Source: Litorimonas sp965205225 (GTDB lineage: Bacteria > Pseudomonadota > Alphaproteobacteria > Caulobacterales > Maricaulaceae). From it: a DNA stretch of 64,000 nt. The position numbers were made by a program, and so were the translations under genes. The notes beneath the pieces were generated by a model, which had not been told where the DNA came from, made no database searches, and worked only from the letters and a program-made list of their open reading frames with translations. Positions within the stretch are counted from its first letter, which is position 1. The number at the start of each line of letters is the position of its first letter. Shown here piece after piece: positions 7,797-18,300 of this stretch. The stretch is taken from contig CBDBFZ010000002.1 of NCBI GenBank assembly GCA_965205225.1, forward strand, positions 806,001 through 870,000, in the 5' to 3' direction.

Positions 7797-9341
7797 TTTT
7801 TTGTGATATAGTTCCGGTGATTGAATCGGAGGTTTATTGTGAAGCGCTTTATTGAAGGCCAAGATCGAAATCAGTCCATATTATTTCCTGAAAGTCTGGA
7901 CGAGTATATCGATGAAGATAATACTGTTCGCGTCATTGATGCCTACGTTGATGAACTAGATTTACTCTCAATGGGTTTCGAGCGCGTCCGGCCCAAGGCG
8001 ACAGGCCGTCCCGGTTATCATCCGTCTATTTTGCTCAAGCTCTACATTTACGGCTATCTCAACTGTATCCAATCTAGCCGTAGGCTTGAACGCGAAGCGG
8101 GGCGTAATGTTGAGCTTATGTGGCTGACGGGCAAGCTTGCACCTGACTTCAAAACGATTGCTGACTTTAGAAAAGACAACGGCACCGCTATCCAATCAAC
8201 CTGTTCTCAATTTGTGACTCTTTGCCGTGACGTTGGTCTGTTCGCGCGCACAATGGTTGCGATTGATGGAGCCAAGTTCAAGGCCGTGAACGCGAGAGAA
8301 AAGAACTTCACACGCGGCAAGCTCACGCGGCGCATCGGCCAGATTGAGCATTCTATAGAGAAATACCTTCATGCACTGGACGCGACGGATTTACAGGAAG
8401 GCGAGGCCGCTGAGGCCAAGACTGAACGCCTCAAGGAAAAGATTACGTCAATGCGTGAGAAGATGGCTGAGCTTCAACAGTTGAAAGATGATCTCGCCGC
8501 GTCTTCTAAGAAACAAGTATCCTTAACTGACCCGGACTCAGTGGCTATGGCGACCAGCACAAAGGCTGGTATGGTGGGGTATAACGTACAGACGGTTGTC
8601 GATACCGAGCACCATCTCATTGTCGCGCATGAGGTAACAAACACTGTCTCTGACAAAGTGCAGCTCACAAAGATGACGAAACAAGGCCAAGCCGCCATTG
8701 GACGAAAAGACATTACAGTCTTTGCAGATCGTGGCTACTTCAGCGGTGCAGAAATTATGGCGACTGAGAAACTGGGCGCTACAACATACGTGCCCAAGCC
8801 TTACACATCTGGCTCTAAAGCCGCGGGCCGCTTTGGCAAACATGACTTCCTCTATCAGCCCGAAGACAATAGTTACCAATGCCCAGGTGGTCAGAAGATG
8901 ACCTATCGCTTCATGTCAGTTGAACAGGGCAAGGACATGCAAGTTTACTGGCCGGACGAATGCGCGGCCTGTCCCGTCAAAGCCAAATGCACGACGGGGA
9001 AACAACGGCGGATCAAACGCTGGGTCAATGAGGACATCATCGACGCTATGTTGACGCGATTGAATGACCTCCCGGAAGCCATGGCCATCCGAAGGGCGAC
9101 GGTCGAGCATCCGTTCGGGACGCTGAAGTCATGGATGGGTGCCACGCACTTCCTGACCAAACGCCTCAAAAACGTCAAAACAGAGATGAGTCTATCGGTT
9201 CTAGCTTATAATATCCGCCGGATGATCAGCATGTTCGGAGTGAAGAAACTAATCCGGGTGATCCAAGCCTAAGGGGAAAGCTTGTCCTAAATTAAATCCA
9301 CTGAAATCGACGCATTGCCCAGGCTGTTTTCACACAGCCAC
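7775..9341 (+). mobile_element. IS1182-family insertion sequence, apparently intact
   Basis: About 1,567 bp bounded by 16-bp perfect inverted repeats GTGGCTGTGTGAAAAC (7775-7790) and its complement (9326-9341), enclosing one full-length transposase gene. The outermost bases may belong to the target, because I see no clear direct target duplication. It splits the helicase gene. It is the only transposase in the window with no visible frameshift or internal stop, so it could be active and its arrival recent. Confidence 0.85.
7839..9272 (+). CDS. IS1182-family transposase
   Basis: 477 residues from GTG 7839, chosen because CGGAGG lies 8 bases upstream; an in-frame TTG at 7821 is less likely. 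DUF772-type N-terminal domain (GRPGYHPSILLKLYIYGYL), catalytic AIDGAKFKAVN (first Asp), FADRGYFSG (second Asp) and EHPFGTLKSWMG (Glu), with a CAACPVKAKC metal-like cluster between. A long charged, probably coiled-coil insertion lies between the first and second catalytic blocks. Catalyses transposition of the surrounding element. Confidence 0.92.
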   Translation: MKRFIEGQDRNQSILFPESLDEYIDEDNTVRVIDAYVDELDLLSMGFERVRPKATGRPGYHPSILLKLYIYGYLNCIQSSRRLEREAGRNVELMWLTGKLAPDFKTIADFRKDNGTAIQSTCSQFVTLCRDVGLFARTMVAIDGAKFKAVNAREKNFTRGKLTRRIGQIEHSIEKYLHALDATDLQEGEAAEAKTERLKEKITSMREKMAELQQLKDDLAASSKKQVSLTDPDSVAMATSTKAGMVGYNVQTVVDTEHHLIVAHEVTNTVSDKVQLTKMTKQGQAAIGRKDITVFADRGYFSGAEIMATEKLGATTYVPKPYTSGSKAAGRFGKHDFLYQPEDNSYQCPGGQKMTYRFMSVEQGKDMQVYWPDECAACPVKAKCTTGKQRRIKRWVNEDIIDAMLTRLNDLPEAMAIRRATVEHPFGTLKSWMGATHFLTKRLKNVKTEMSLSVLAYNIRRMISMFGVKKLIRVIQA

Positions 9342-9355
9342 CGGATAGCGGCGAC

Positions 9356-11944
9356 ATGATGCGCCGCTTGACCAAGGAAGAGCTGCTGAAATTCGATGGT
9401 CGACCGCTTTTCCCTGAACGTCGGGCCTATACCGTAAAATACGAGCTCTCCCCCGAAGAGGCTGGCCTTTATAGCGCTGTGACTGACTATGTCAGGACCG
9501 AGATGAACCGCGTTCAGAGATTCACCGACCAGGACGGGAAAAAGTTCAACAATGTCGGTTTCGCCCTGCAAATCCTGCAACGCCGTTTAGCCTCCTCACC
9601 GGCGGCGATTTATGAGTCTCTGAAGCGTCGGCGCGAGCGCCTGAAAGCGGAGCTCGCCGAAGCCCGGCTTGCGCGCAAAGCCATAAGCTCTCCCATCCAT
9701 TCTGCCGACGTCACCGAGGATGTCCTCAAAAATATCGAAGAGTTCGGACAGGACGAAATCGATGATTTTGAGGATCTAATCTCGACGGGTGCAACGACCG
9801 CCGAAACGGTGGAACAGCTTGAAATCGAAGTTCAGACCCTGAAGGGCCTTGAAGCGATGGCGCTCAGTGTTCTTCGGTCCGGAAAGGATACGAAATGGAC
9901 CCAGCTCGACCAGATTCTCGATGACGATTTGATGATCGACGCGGATGGGCATCGTCGGAAGCTGATCATCTTCACCGAGCCCAAAGACACGCTCCATTAT
10001 CTGGTGGAAAAGGTACGCGCCAGGCTTGGCAAACCGGAAGCCGTCGACATTATCCACGGAGGGGTGACACGCGAGGCACGCCGGACGGTGATTGAGCGGT
10101 TCATGCAAGACCGTGACATGTTGGTGCTTATCGCCAACGACGCTGCGGGTGAAGGCGTAAACCTTCAGCGCGGACACCTCATGGTTAACTATGATTTGCC
10201 GTGGAATCCGAACAAGATTGAGCAACGCTTCGGTCGAATTCACAGAATTGGCCAGGCTGAGGTCTGCCACCTTTGGAATCTTGTCGCAGCTGACACACGC
10301 GAGGGCGAGGTCTATGCTCGCCTACTTGAGAAGTTGGAGGCAGCGCGGAAAGCTCTGGGTGGCCGCGTCTATGATGTCCTTGGCGAACTGTTTGAGGGAA
10401 CCTCTCTCAGACATTTGCTTTTTGAGGCAATCCAGTACGGAGAACAGGAAGACGTCAAGGCCAGGCTGTTCAATGTCGTGGACGGAGCTGTCGATCAGAA
10501 CCACCTATTGCAGCTGCTTGAGCGCCGGGCGCTGACAAATGACTCCATGCCTCGGGCAAGGGTTCACGCGCTGCGCATTGAGATGGAGCGAGCGGAAGCG
10601 CAAAGGCTTCAACCGCATCACGTACAAAGCTTCTTTGTCGAAGCGTTCAAACAGCTCGGCGGCCAGATCAAGCGCCGCGAGGACGGGCGCTGGGAAATCA
10701 CTCACGTTCCCCTGAATATAAGGGAGCGAGATCGGCAGATCGGCTCAGGCGCGCCGATCCAGAAGACATATGAACGCATCTGCTTTGAGAAGAGCAAAAT
10801 CCATCAGCAGCCTGTGGCCGCCTTTGTGTGTCCCGGGCACCCGCTGCTCGAATCCGTGATCAGCCTGATCCGCGAACAATATGATCACCTGATGAAGCGC
10901 GGAACCATCCTGGTTGACGACACGGACTCAGGTGAAGACATTACAGCCCTCTTTCTGCTTGAGCATAGCGTTCAGGACGGTCGGCCGACGGCGAGCGGCA
11001 AGGCTCACATCATTTCAGAACGGCTACAATTCGCTACCATCGACAGTCAGAATGAAGCGGCCAATGCAGGCATCGCCCCGCATCTGAATCTGCGTCCTGC
11101 CAAACCCGAAGAAATCGCACTGGTGCAAACCCTGTTGGACGCGGATTGGCTACGGAACGATTTGGAGAAAAGGGCGGCCCGGTTTGCGACGGTGGAGCTG
11201 GCCGGGCACCATGTGGCCGAGGTCAAAGCGCGCCGTCTGCCCGCGATTGACAAGATCGAACAAGAGGTGCGGGCACGCCTCACGAAGGAAATCTATTATT
11301 GGGATGCGCGGGCATTCGAACTCAAGGAGGAAGAGCGCGCCGGAAAGAAGACCCGTCTGAACTGGCAAAACGCCCAGCGGCGCGCGGAAGATCTGACAGA
11401 GCGTCTGAAACGCCGGATGGACGTGCTGAAGCAAGAACGGTTCATCTCGGCCCGGCCGCCTCGCCTGCGCGGCGGAATGGTGGTGATTCCGCGTGGACTT
11501 TTGGATAGGCGCTCGGGCCAACAAGGCGTGAAAGCTTCAGGCTTCTCAGAAGACCCGATTGCACGCCGCAAAATCGAGATTGCAGCCATGGACGCCGTCA
11601 TGGCCGCAGAGACAGAACTCGGCAACAGGCCGACCGATATATCCGCCCAGAAGGTCGGTTACGACATCGCCTCCTATGATCCGAAAACCGAACTTTCCCG
11701 ATTCATTGAGGTGAAGGGCCGGATTGATACAGGTGACACAGTGATGGTTACGCGGCAGGAAGTTATTACGTCGCTGCATGAGCCGGACAAGTTCATCCTC
11801 GCCATCGTGCAAGTCGAAAATGGTTTCGCCCACAAGCCGCGCTATATTCGCGGCCCGCTCGACACGCGCGAACCGCCCTTCGGGCAAAACGCCATCCAGT
11901 TCACCATCAAAAGCCTGCTTGAGCGGGCGGAGGAGCCAAGATGA
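9356..11944 (+). pseudogene. SNF2/HepA-type helicase, C-terminal half (RecA lobe 2 plus DUF3883)
   Basis: 862 codons from the first Met after the IS; the coding frame is open before that Met back into the IS end. Contains the second RecA lobe: IHGGVTREARR, then ANDAAGEGVNLQ (motif V, about 260-272) and QRFGRIHRIGQ (motif VI, Arg fingers, about 291-301). A long helical middle follows, and near the C-terminus GYDIASYDP...FIEVKGR, the DUF3883 (NOV C-terminal-like) fold, nuclease-like in topology. Its last four bases overlap the next gene (ATGA). It may still be translated from 9356 or 9359, which would give a split helicase; a strong ribosome site is not visible. Confidence 0.78.
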
Positions 11945-12531
11945 GGAAGAAAAGCATCAGGAAAGTAACGCAAGAATTTGTCAACAACGTGGATGATATT
12001 ATAACGTTCACGGAATACAAGGTCTGGAAGGATCTGACCGATCAGGATCGGAATTGGTGCTACGATCTGGCGATCATCCGCCTGCACCGTGAATTTGAAA
12101 ATTTGATACTGGACTGTCTGATTGCGTTCATCAACACAGACCCGGCGGCTTTCTCGAAATTAAAGGGGCTGAATTTCCCGGACCATATGAACGTAGCGGT
12201 CTGTGAGTATCTGACCTGTGGCGATGGATATTTCGATTTCGCCGGTCGGGACGATCTGATCAAGAGAATCAGGAAAATTATACCCAAAGAACATTGGCTA
12301 GACAAAAAGGTAAGAGATTCAAAATACAGGACCGCGATTGATCGAATGTGCGCGCTTAGAAACTTTGCCGCGCATGACAGCAATGTGTCGAAGAAACGCG
12401 CGTTGAAAGCTATTGGCCTTCAGCGCATGTCATCAAGTGGTGCCTGGCTGAAGCGCCAGGGCCGATTCGGTGAAATCTGCCAGTCGCTAAAGCAATTGGC
12501 AGAGGAGATCGAAGATGCCGCGCCACATTGA
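11941..12531 (+). CDS. HEPN-motif protein of unknown family in the defence cassette
   Basis: 196 residues, mostly helical by composition. The sequence RNFAAH at 140-145 is an Rx4H motif in a helical C-terminal region followed by a further helix, the arrangement that marks HEPN ribonucleases. I do not recognise a named family. It overlaps the helicase by four bases (ATGA) and the methyltransferase by 17 bases, so it is translationally coupled to both and must be part of the system. A role as RNase effector or as a structural partner is inference. Not present, to my knowledge, as a named component of described DUF1156-DUF499 cassettes. Confidence 0.6.
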   Translation: MRKKSIRKVTQEFVNNVDDIITFTEYKVWKDLTDQDRNWCYDLAIIRLHREFENLILDCLIAFINTDPAAFSKLKGLNFPDHMNVAVCEYLTCGDGYFDFAGRDDLIKRIRKIIPKEHWLDKKVRDSKYRTAIDRMCALRNFAAHDSNVSKKRALKAIGLQRMSSSGAWLKRQGRFGEICQSLKQLAEEIEDAAPH

Positions 12532-15349
12532 AAGACACCCCGTGACCCAAACCTATAAAAAGAAACTGATCGAGGTCGCCATTCCGCTCGAAGCCATCAA
12601 TGCGGCGGCGGCGCGGGAGAAGTCGATCCGGCATGGGCATCCTAGCACGCTGCATCTGTGGTGGGCGCGGCGACCATTAGCAGCGTGCCGGGCGGTGCTA
12701 TTTGCGCAGCTGGTCGATGATCCTTCCAGCCTGCCGGACGAATTTCCGACGCAAGAGGCGCAGGAGGCCGAGCGCAAACGGCTATTCGCCATCATTGAGG
12801 ATCTGGTGAAATGGGAGAATTCAACCAATGAGGCAGTTCTGGAGCGCGCGCGGGCCGAGATCCGGCGCTCTTGCGCCCGTCATCCGGACGGCACTTTGCC
12901 GAATGGTGATCTGAAAAATGTCGAACTGCCGCCAGTCTATGACCCGTTCTCGGGCGGCGGGTCGATCCCGCTAGAGGCGCAGCGGCTGGGCCTGCCCGCC
13001 TATGGGTCCGACCTGAACCCGGTGGCGGTGATGATCGGCAAGGCAATGATCGAGATCCCGCCAAAATTCAAAGACAGGGAACCGATCCATCCGGGGCTGA
13101 AGGCACGGCAATTCTACCGCAATGCCGAAGGGCTGGCGGAGGACATCAGGCAATACGGTCATTGGATGCGAGAAAAAGCGCAAGAGCGGATAGGCAATCT
13201 GTATCCAAAGGTTTCTGTGAAAACAGGTTCCACCGAAAAGGAAGCAACGGTTATGGCTTGGATTTGGGCTAGAACTGTTGAAAGCCCAAACCCTGCGATG
13301 CAAGGCAGAAAAGTTCCAATAGTGAAATCATTTAAGTTGGGAGGTAAATCTGATCGTCAGGCGTGGATCGTTCCTCATATTGACGAACAGACCCTTTCAT
13401 ATTCATTCACCATTGAGCGAACACAAAATCCAAAGATTAAGTCTACTTCAGGTCCTAGGAATGCTACTTGCTTGGTTACCGGAGATGCGATCCCACTTCA
13501 GTACATTCGAAATGAAGGCAAGCGCGGCCGCTTGGGTCGTGAACTTCTTGCAATCATTGCGGAGGGTCCCTCGGGCAAAGTTTACCTTCCCCCGAAAACC
13601 GGACATGCAGAGATTGAAGAGTCGGTTCAATTCGAGTGCGATCTAGGCAAGATTGAGCATTGGAGCGGTTGTACGAATTGCGTGGTCTATGGATTAGACG
13701 AATTTGAAGATCTTCATACAGAGCGGCAGCTAAAGGCGTTATCTACTTTTTCGAATCTTCTTGATAAAGTGGAAGATCAGATCGTCTCAGATGCTTTGAG
13801 CAAACGAAACGACGATGCGTTTGCAAAGGAATACGCTGCCGCCTTGCGCGTTTACTTGGGCTTTGCAGTCAGCAAAGCTGCCGACAAGTGGAACTCCATG
13901 ACAAGCTGGGACAATTCTCGCCAGTCTGTGGGCCATTTGTTCACCAGGCAAGCAATTTCGATGGTTTGGGATTACGCGGAGACCAACCCTTTTAGTAGTT
14001 CTGCGGGAAATTGGACCTCCTACATTAACTGGATCGCTAAGGTTGTTGAGCAGCTGGTTTCGTCAGCTGCCGGCACAATCTTCCAGCGAGATGCAGCATC
14101 CCAAGAGGATGGGATAAAAGACTGCGTAATCTCGACTGACCCGCCATATTACGACAATGTACCTTACTCCAATCTGTCGGATTTCTTCTACCCGTGGATG
14201 AAATCCACCGGTCGCTCTGCTTACCCGAACTTATTTTCTACTGTTCAAGTACCGAAGCAAATCGAACTTGTGGCAAATCAGTTTCGATTTGGTAGCAAGG
14301 ATGCAGCCCGCCTTCATTTTATCGAAGGTATGAAATCTGCTATGCGCGAGATGGTGAAAGACGCGCGCGCAGATCTTCCGGCGACGATCTATTATGCCTT
14401 CAAGCAAAGCGAAATCGCGCGGGAAGGCATTAGTTCGACCGGCTGGGCGACATTCCTGCAAGCCGTGATCAAGGCCGGTTACGCCGTGGTCGGCACTTGG
14501 CCGATGCGCACCGAAATGGCCAACCGCATGATGGCAAAGGGTACGAATGCGCTGGCCAATTCAGTCATCCTCGTCTGCCGAAAAAAAGAAGATACAGCAG
14601 AGGTCATCACCCGCGCCGAGTTCATCCGGGCTCTGAAACGCGAATTGCCGCCAGCCATTGCCGCGCTTCAGGCCGCCAATATCGCGCCCGCCGATATGCC
14701 GCAATCGGCCATCGGGCCCGGCATGGGCGTTTTTTCCCGCTGCGAGGCCATATTGGAGGCCGATGACAGTCCGATGAGCGTCAAAACCGCGCTGCAACTG
14801 ATCAATGCCGAGCTTGACGAATTCCTGAACGATGTGCAGGGCGAGTTTGACGACGGCACACGCTTCGCCATCACCTGGTTCGAACAGAACGGCATGGGCA
14901 AGGGCGATTATGGTGCGGCCGATAATCTGGCCCGCGCCCGCGGCATCGCTGTGGAAAGCGTCAAACAGGCCGGGATCGTCGAAAGCCAGGCGGGCAAGGT
15001 GCGCATTCTGAAGCGCGACGAGCTTGACCCCGATTGGGAGCCGCAAACGGACAACCATCTGACGGGCAGCCACCTAACGATCTGGAAATGCCTCCAATAT
15101 CTCGTGCGCAGCCATGAGACAGACGGCATCTCGGACAATAGCGCGCTGCTGCTGAAAAAGATCGGCGACAGGGCCGAGGCGGTCAAAGACCTCGCCTATT
15201 GCCTTTATGATATCGCCGCCAATAGGCGGCAGGAGGCGAAAGAGGCGACCGCCTATAACGCATTGATTGCCGACTGGTCGGAGCTGACTCGGCAGGCCGC
15301 CGCGATCCACGACATTCGCGGCCCCGGCCAGACACGCATGGATTTGTAA
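12515..15349 (+). CDS. DUF1156-domain DNA methyltransferase (antiphage-associated)
   Basis: 944 residues. The DUF1156 N-terminus is clear: IPLEAINAAAAREKSIRHG (about 23-41) and LHLWWARRPLAACRA (47-60). SAM-binding DPFSGGGSIPLEA is at 143-155 with SDLNP at 165-169; catalytic motif IV DPPYYDN at 542-548. That makes it an amino-methyltransferase with N-terminal motif I and late motif IV, plausibly N6-adenine or N4-cytosine on DNA. Protects self DNA or marks targets in restriction-like antiphage cassettes. The central part (about nucleotides 13190-14340, residues 226-608) is clearly poorer in GC than both flanks, suggesting exchange of a recognition segment. Eleven bases upstream of the DUF499 gene. 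Confidence 0.85.
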   Translation: MPRHIERHPVTQTYKKKLIEVAIPLEAINAAAAREKSIRHGHPSTLHLWWARRPLAACRAVLFAQLVDDPSSLPDEFPTQEAQEAERKRLFAIIEDLVKWENSTNEAVLERARAEIRRSCARHPDGTLPNGDLKNVELPPVYDPFSGGGSIPLEAQRLGLPAYGSDLNPVAVMIGKAMIEIPPKFKDREPIHPGLKARQFYRNAEGLAEDIRQYGHWMREKAQERIGNLYPKVSVKTGSTEKEATVMAWIWARTVESPNPAMQGRKVPIVKSFKLGGKSDRQAWIVPHIDEQTLSYSFTIERTQNPKIKSTSGPRNATCLVTGDAIPLQYIRNEGKRGRLGRELLAIIAEGPSGKVYLPPKTGHAEIEESVQFECDLGKIEHWSGCTNCVVYGLDEFEDLHTERQLKALSTFSNLLDKVEDQIVSDALSKRNDDAFAKEYAAALRVYLGFAVSKAADKWNSMTSWDNSRQSVGHLFTRQAISMVWDYAETNPFSSSAGNWTSYINWIAKVVEQLVSSAAGTIFQRDAASQEDGIKDCVISTDPPYYDNVPYSNLSDFFYPWMKSTGRSAYPNLFSTVQVPKQIELVANQFRFGSKDAARLHFIEGMKSAMREMVKDARADLPATIYYAFKQSEIAREGISSTGWATFLQAVIKAGYAVVGTWPMRTEMANRMMAKGTNALANSVILVCRKKEDTAEVITRAEFIRALKRELPPAIAALQAANIAPADMPQSAIGPGMGVFSRCEAILEADDSPMSVKTALQLINAELDEFLNDVQGEFDDGTRFAITWFEQNGMGKGDYGAADNLARARGIAVESVKQAGIVESQAGKVRILKRDELDPDWEPQTDNHLTGSHLTIWKCLQYLVRSHETDGISDNSALLLKKIGDRAEAVKDLAYCLYDIAANRRQEAKEATAYNALIADWSELTRQAAAIHDIRGPGQTRMDL

Positions 15350-15359
15350 GGGAATAATC

Positions 15360-18300
15360 ATGGCAAAAAGCACGCGCCAGCACGTATTTGACGGTATGGA
15401 ATTGCTGCCAGCGGGATTGATCCCCTTTGTCGAAAAGCGGCTGGAATCACAGATTACCGGGCACTGGCAGCCTAAAGTCCAAAACAAGCTCCCGAAGCTG
15501 CGCGTGGGCAAGAATGGCCAATTTGAATGGGATCAGTCGGCGCTGCTCAATGCGATGGACCGGTTCTGGATGGAGGCGTTCAAGGATGTGCTTGGCCGGG
15601 CTGAGCGCTCCATTGTCAATGAGCTTGTCGAGGTCCGCAACAAGCTCTCACATAATGAAAAATTCAGCTATGATGATGCCGAACGGGCGCTCGATTCCAT
15701 GCGCCGCCTGATGGAATCGATTAGTGCAGGTGAGACGGCGGCTGAAATCAGTAAAATGCGCGAAACAATCCTGCGCACCAAATATGCCGAACTGACCCGG
15801 AACGAGGAACGGCGCAAGACGCCGCGCTCCGACATCTCGGTCAAGACGGCGTCAGGGCTGATGCCGTGGCGCGAAGTGGTCGAGCCGCATCAGGATGTGG
15901 CAATGGGCGAGTTCCAGCAGGCCGAATTCGCCGCCGATCTGGCCAAGGTCCATAATGGTAGTGCGCCGCCTGAATATCGCGACCCGGTCGGCTTCTTTTC
16001 CCGCACCTATCTGACGGGGGGGTTGAGCGAGTTGCTGATCAGTGCCGCCAAGCGGCTGTCCGGCGCGGGCGGCGATCCGGTCGTCGAGTTGCAGATTAAT
16101 TTTGGCGGCGGCAAGACCCACTCAATGCTGGCGCTCTACCATATGGTGGGCGAAACGCCGGTGGAGGATCTGCCGGGGCTTGATCAGCTATTGTCCGGGA
16201 CCGAATTGACGGTTCCAAAACAGATCAACCGGGCCATATTGGTCGGTACGTCGCGCGGCCCGCAAGACGTTATCAGCCTGAAAGGGGGTCGGGAAATCCG
16301 CACGAGCTGGGGCGAACTGGCATGGCAGCTGGGCGGGGCCGAGGCTTTCGACAGGATCGCCAAGCAGGATGAGAGCGGGATTGCGCCCGGTTCGGACCTG
16401 CTGGAAGCAATCTTCAGGACATGCGCGCCCTGCCTGATCCTGATCGACGAATGGGTCGCCTATCTGCGCCAGATCTATAAGGTTGAAGGTCTGCCCTCCG
16501 GCTCTTTTGACGCCAATCTGACCTTTGTTCAGGCTTTGACCGAGGCGGTCAAGGCGAGTCCGGGCACGCTATTGGTTGCCTCATTGCCAGCCTCGCAAAT
16601 CGAAGTCGGCGGTAAAGGTGGTCAGGAGGCTCTGACGCGACTGAATCAGACATTCAGCCGCGTTGAATCCTCATGGCGTCCGGCAAGCCAGGAAGAAAGC
16701 TATGAGATCGTTCGTAGACGGTTGTTCAAGGAGATTCCGGGCGATAAGCACCACCATAAGGATAATGCACTCAAGCAGTTCGCGAAGCTCTACCGCGAGA
16801 ACATTAATGAGTTCCCGCAGGGCTGCGCGGATGAGGACTATCGGCGCAAATTGGAAAAAGCCTATCCGATCCATCCTGAACTGTTCGACCAACTCTATAC
16901 GAGCTGGGGTTCTCTGGAGAAGTTCCAGCGTACACGCGGCGTGCTGCGTATGATGGCGCAGGTGATTCATGAGCTTTGGATGGGCAACGACCCCTCGGTC
17001 ATGATCATGCCCGGCAGTGTGGAGATCGGCTCTGCGCGGGTGGAGCCGGAACTGCTTCACTATCTCGATGCAAGCTGGCAGTCGATTATTGCGGGCGACG
17101 TGGATGGCAAAATCTCGACACCTTACAAGATTGATCAAAGTGCGCCCAATCTGAACAAATATTCTGCAACCCGTAGAATAGCGCGCGCCATATTCATGGG
17201 AACGGCACCGACACACGGCCAGGCGAATAAAGGCCTTGACGATAAACAGATCAATCTTGGCGTCGTCCAGCCCGGTGAGCGCCCGGCGATATTTGGTGAT
17301 GCGCTCAGACGCCTGACCAATCAGGCCAAGTTCATGCATAGCGATCTTGGCCGCTACTGGTATTCCGAGTCGGCGAGCCTGAACCGGATCGCCGCAGACC
17401 GCGCAGGGCAGTTTGAAGAGGCGCATGTCCTGATGGAAATCGACAAGGCGCTAACCCGCTATATTAATGGCCTCGGTGACCGCGGACATTTTGACGCTGT
17501 GCAAGTGGCACCGGGCAGCTCGTCCGACGTGCCGGATGAGCCGGGCGGCGTGCGGGCCGTTATTCTGGGAGTCGCCCATCCCCACACCGGCAGAGAGGGC
17601 TCCGAGGCGCTGGCCGAAGCCAAGGACATACTCATGCAACGCGGCAGCACGCCGCGCGTTTACAGGAACATACTTGTGTTCTTGGCGGCAGAGCAGCGTC
17701 AGCTCGACAATTTGAAGGCTGCAATGCGCTCTGCTCTCGCGTGGGCGGAGATCGTTCACGAAACGGACCGTCTCAACCTGACGCAAAGCGACAGTGCGCT
17801 CGCTAAGGCAAAGCTGGCGGAAGGCAATGAGACGCTGACAACCCGCCTGAAAGAGGCTTGGTGCTATCTACTCTATCCGGTCCAGGAAAGTGCGCAGGCA
17901 GATCTCGAATGGATCTGGGCCAAAGTACCCGCTCAGGACGGGGTGCTGGCGCGTGCAAGCAAGAAGTTGGTGCGTGATGAAGGGTTGTTGCCTGAACTCG
18001 GGCCCGCCCGTCTGGACCGTGAATTACAGAAATATATCTGGAACGGAAAGGATCATCTATCGCTGAAAGATCTGTGGGACTATATGAACCGCTACATTTA
18101 CTTGCCGCGCGTCAAAACCCGCAGCGTAATTGCGAAAACCGTCCAATCAGCGGTCAGCGGGATGTTTCCCGGTCCCTTTGCCTATGCGGACCGATGGGAT
18201 GAAACCGGGCAAGCCTATATGGGTCTGGCGATTTCAGGGACAAACAATGTTCAGGTCGTGATCGACAGCGACTCGGTCATTATCAGGCCCGACGTCGCGG

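Noticed and set aside
15852..17426. Minus-strand frames of up to 251 codons inside the DUF499 gene
   Set aside because: They lie wholly antisense to a coherent ATPase with Walker motifs; composition follows codon-position bias of the real gene.
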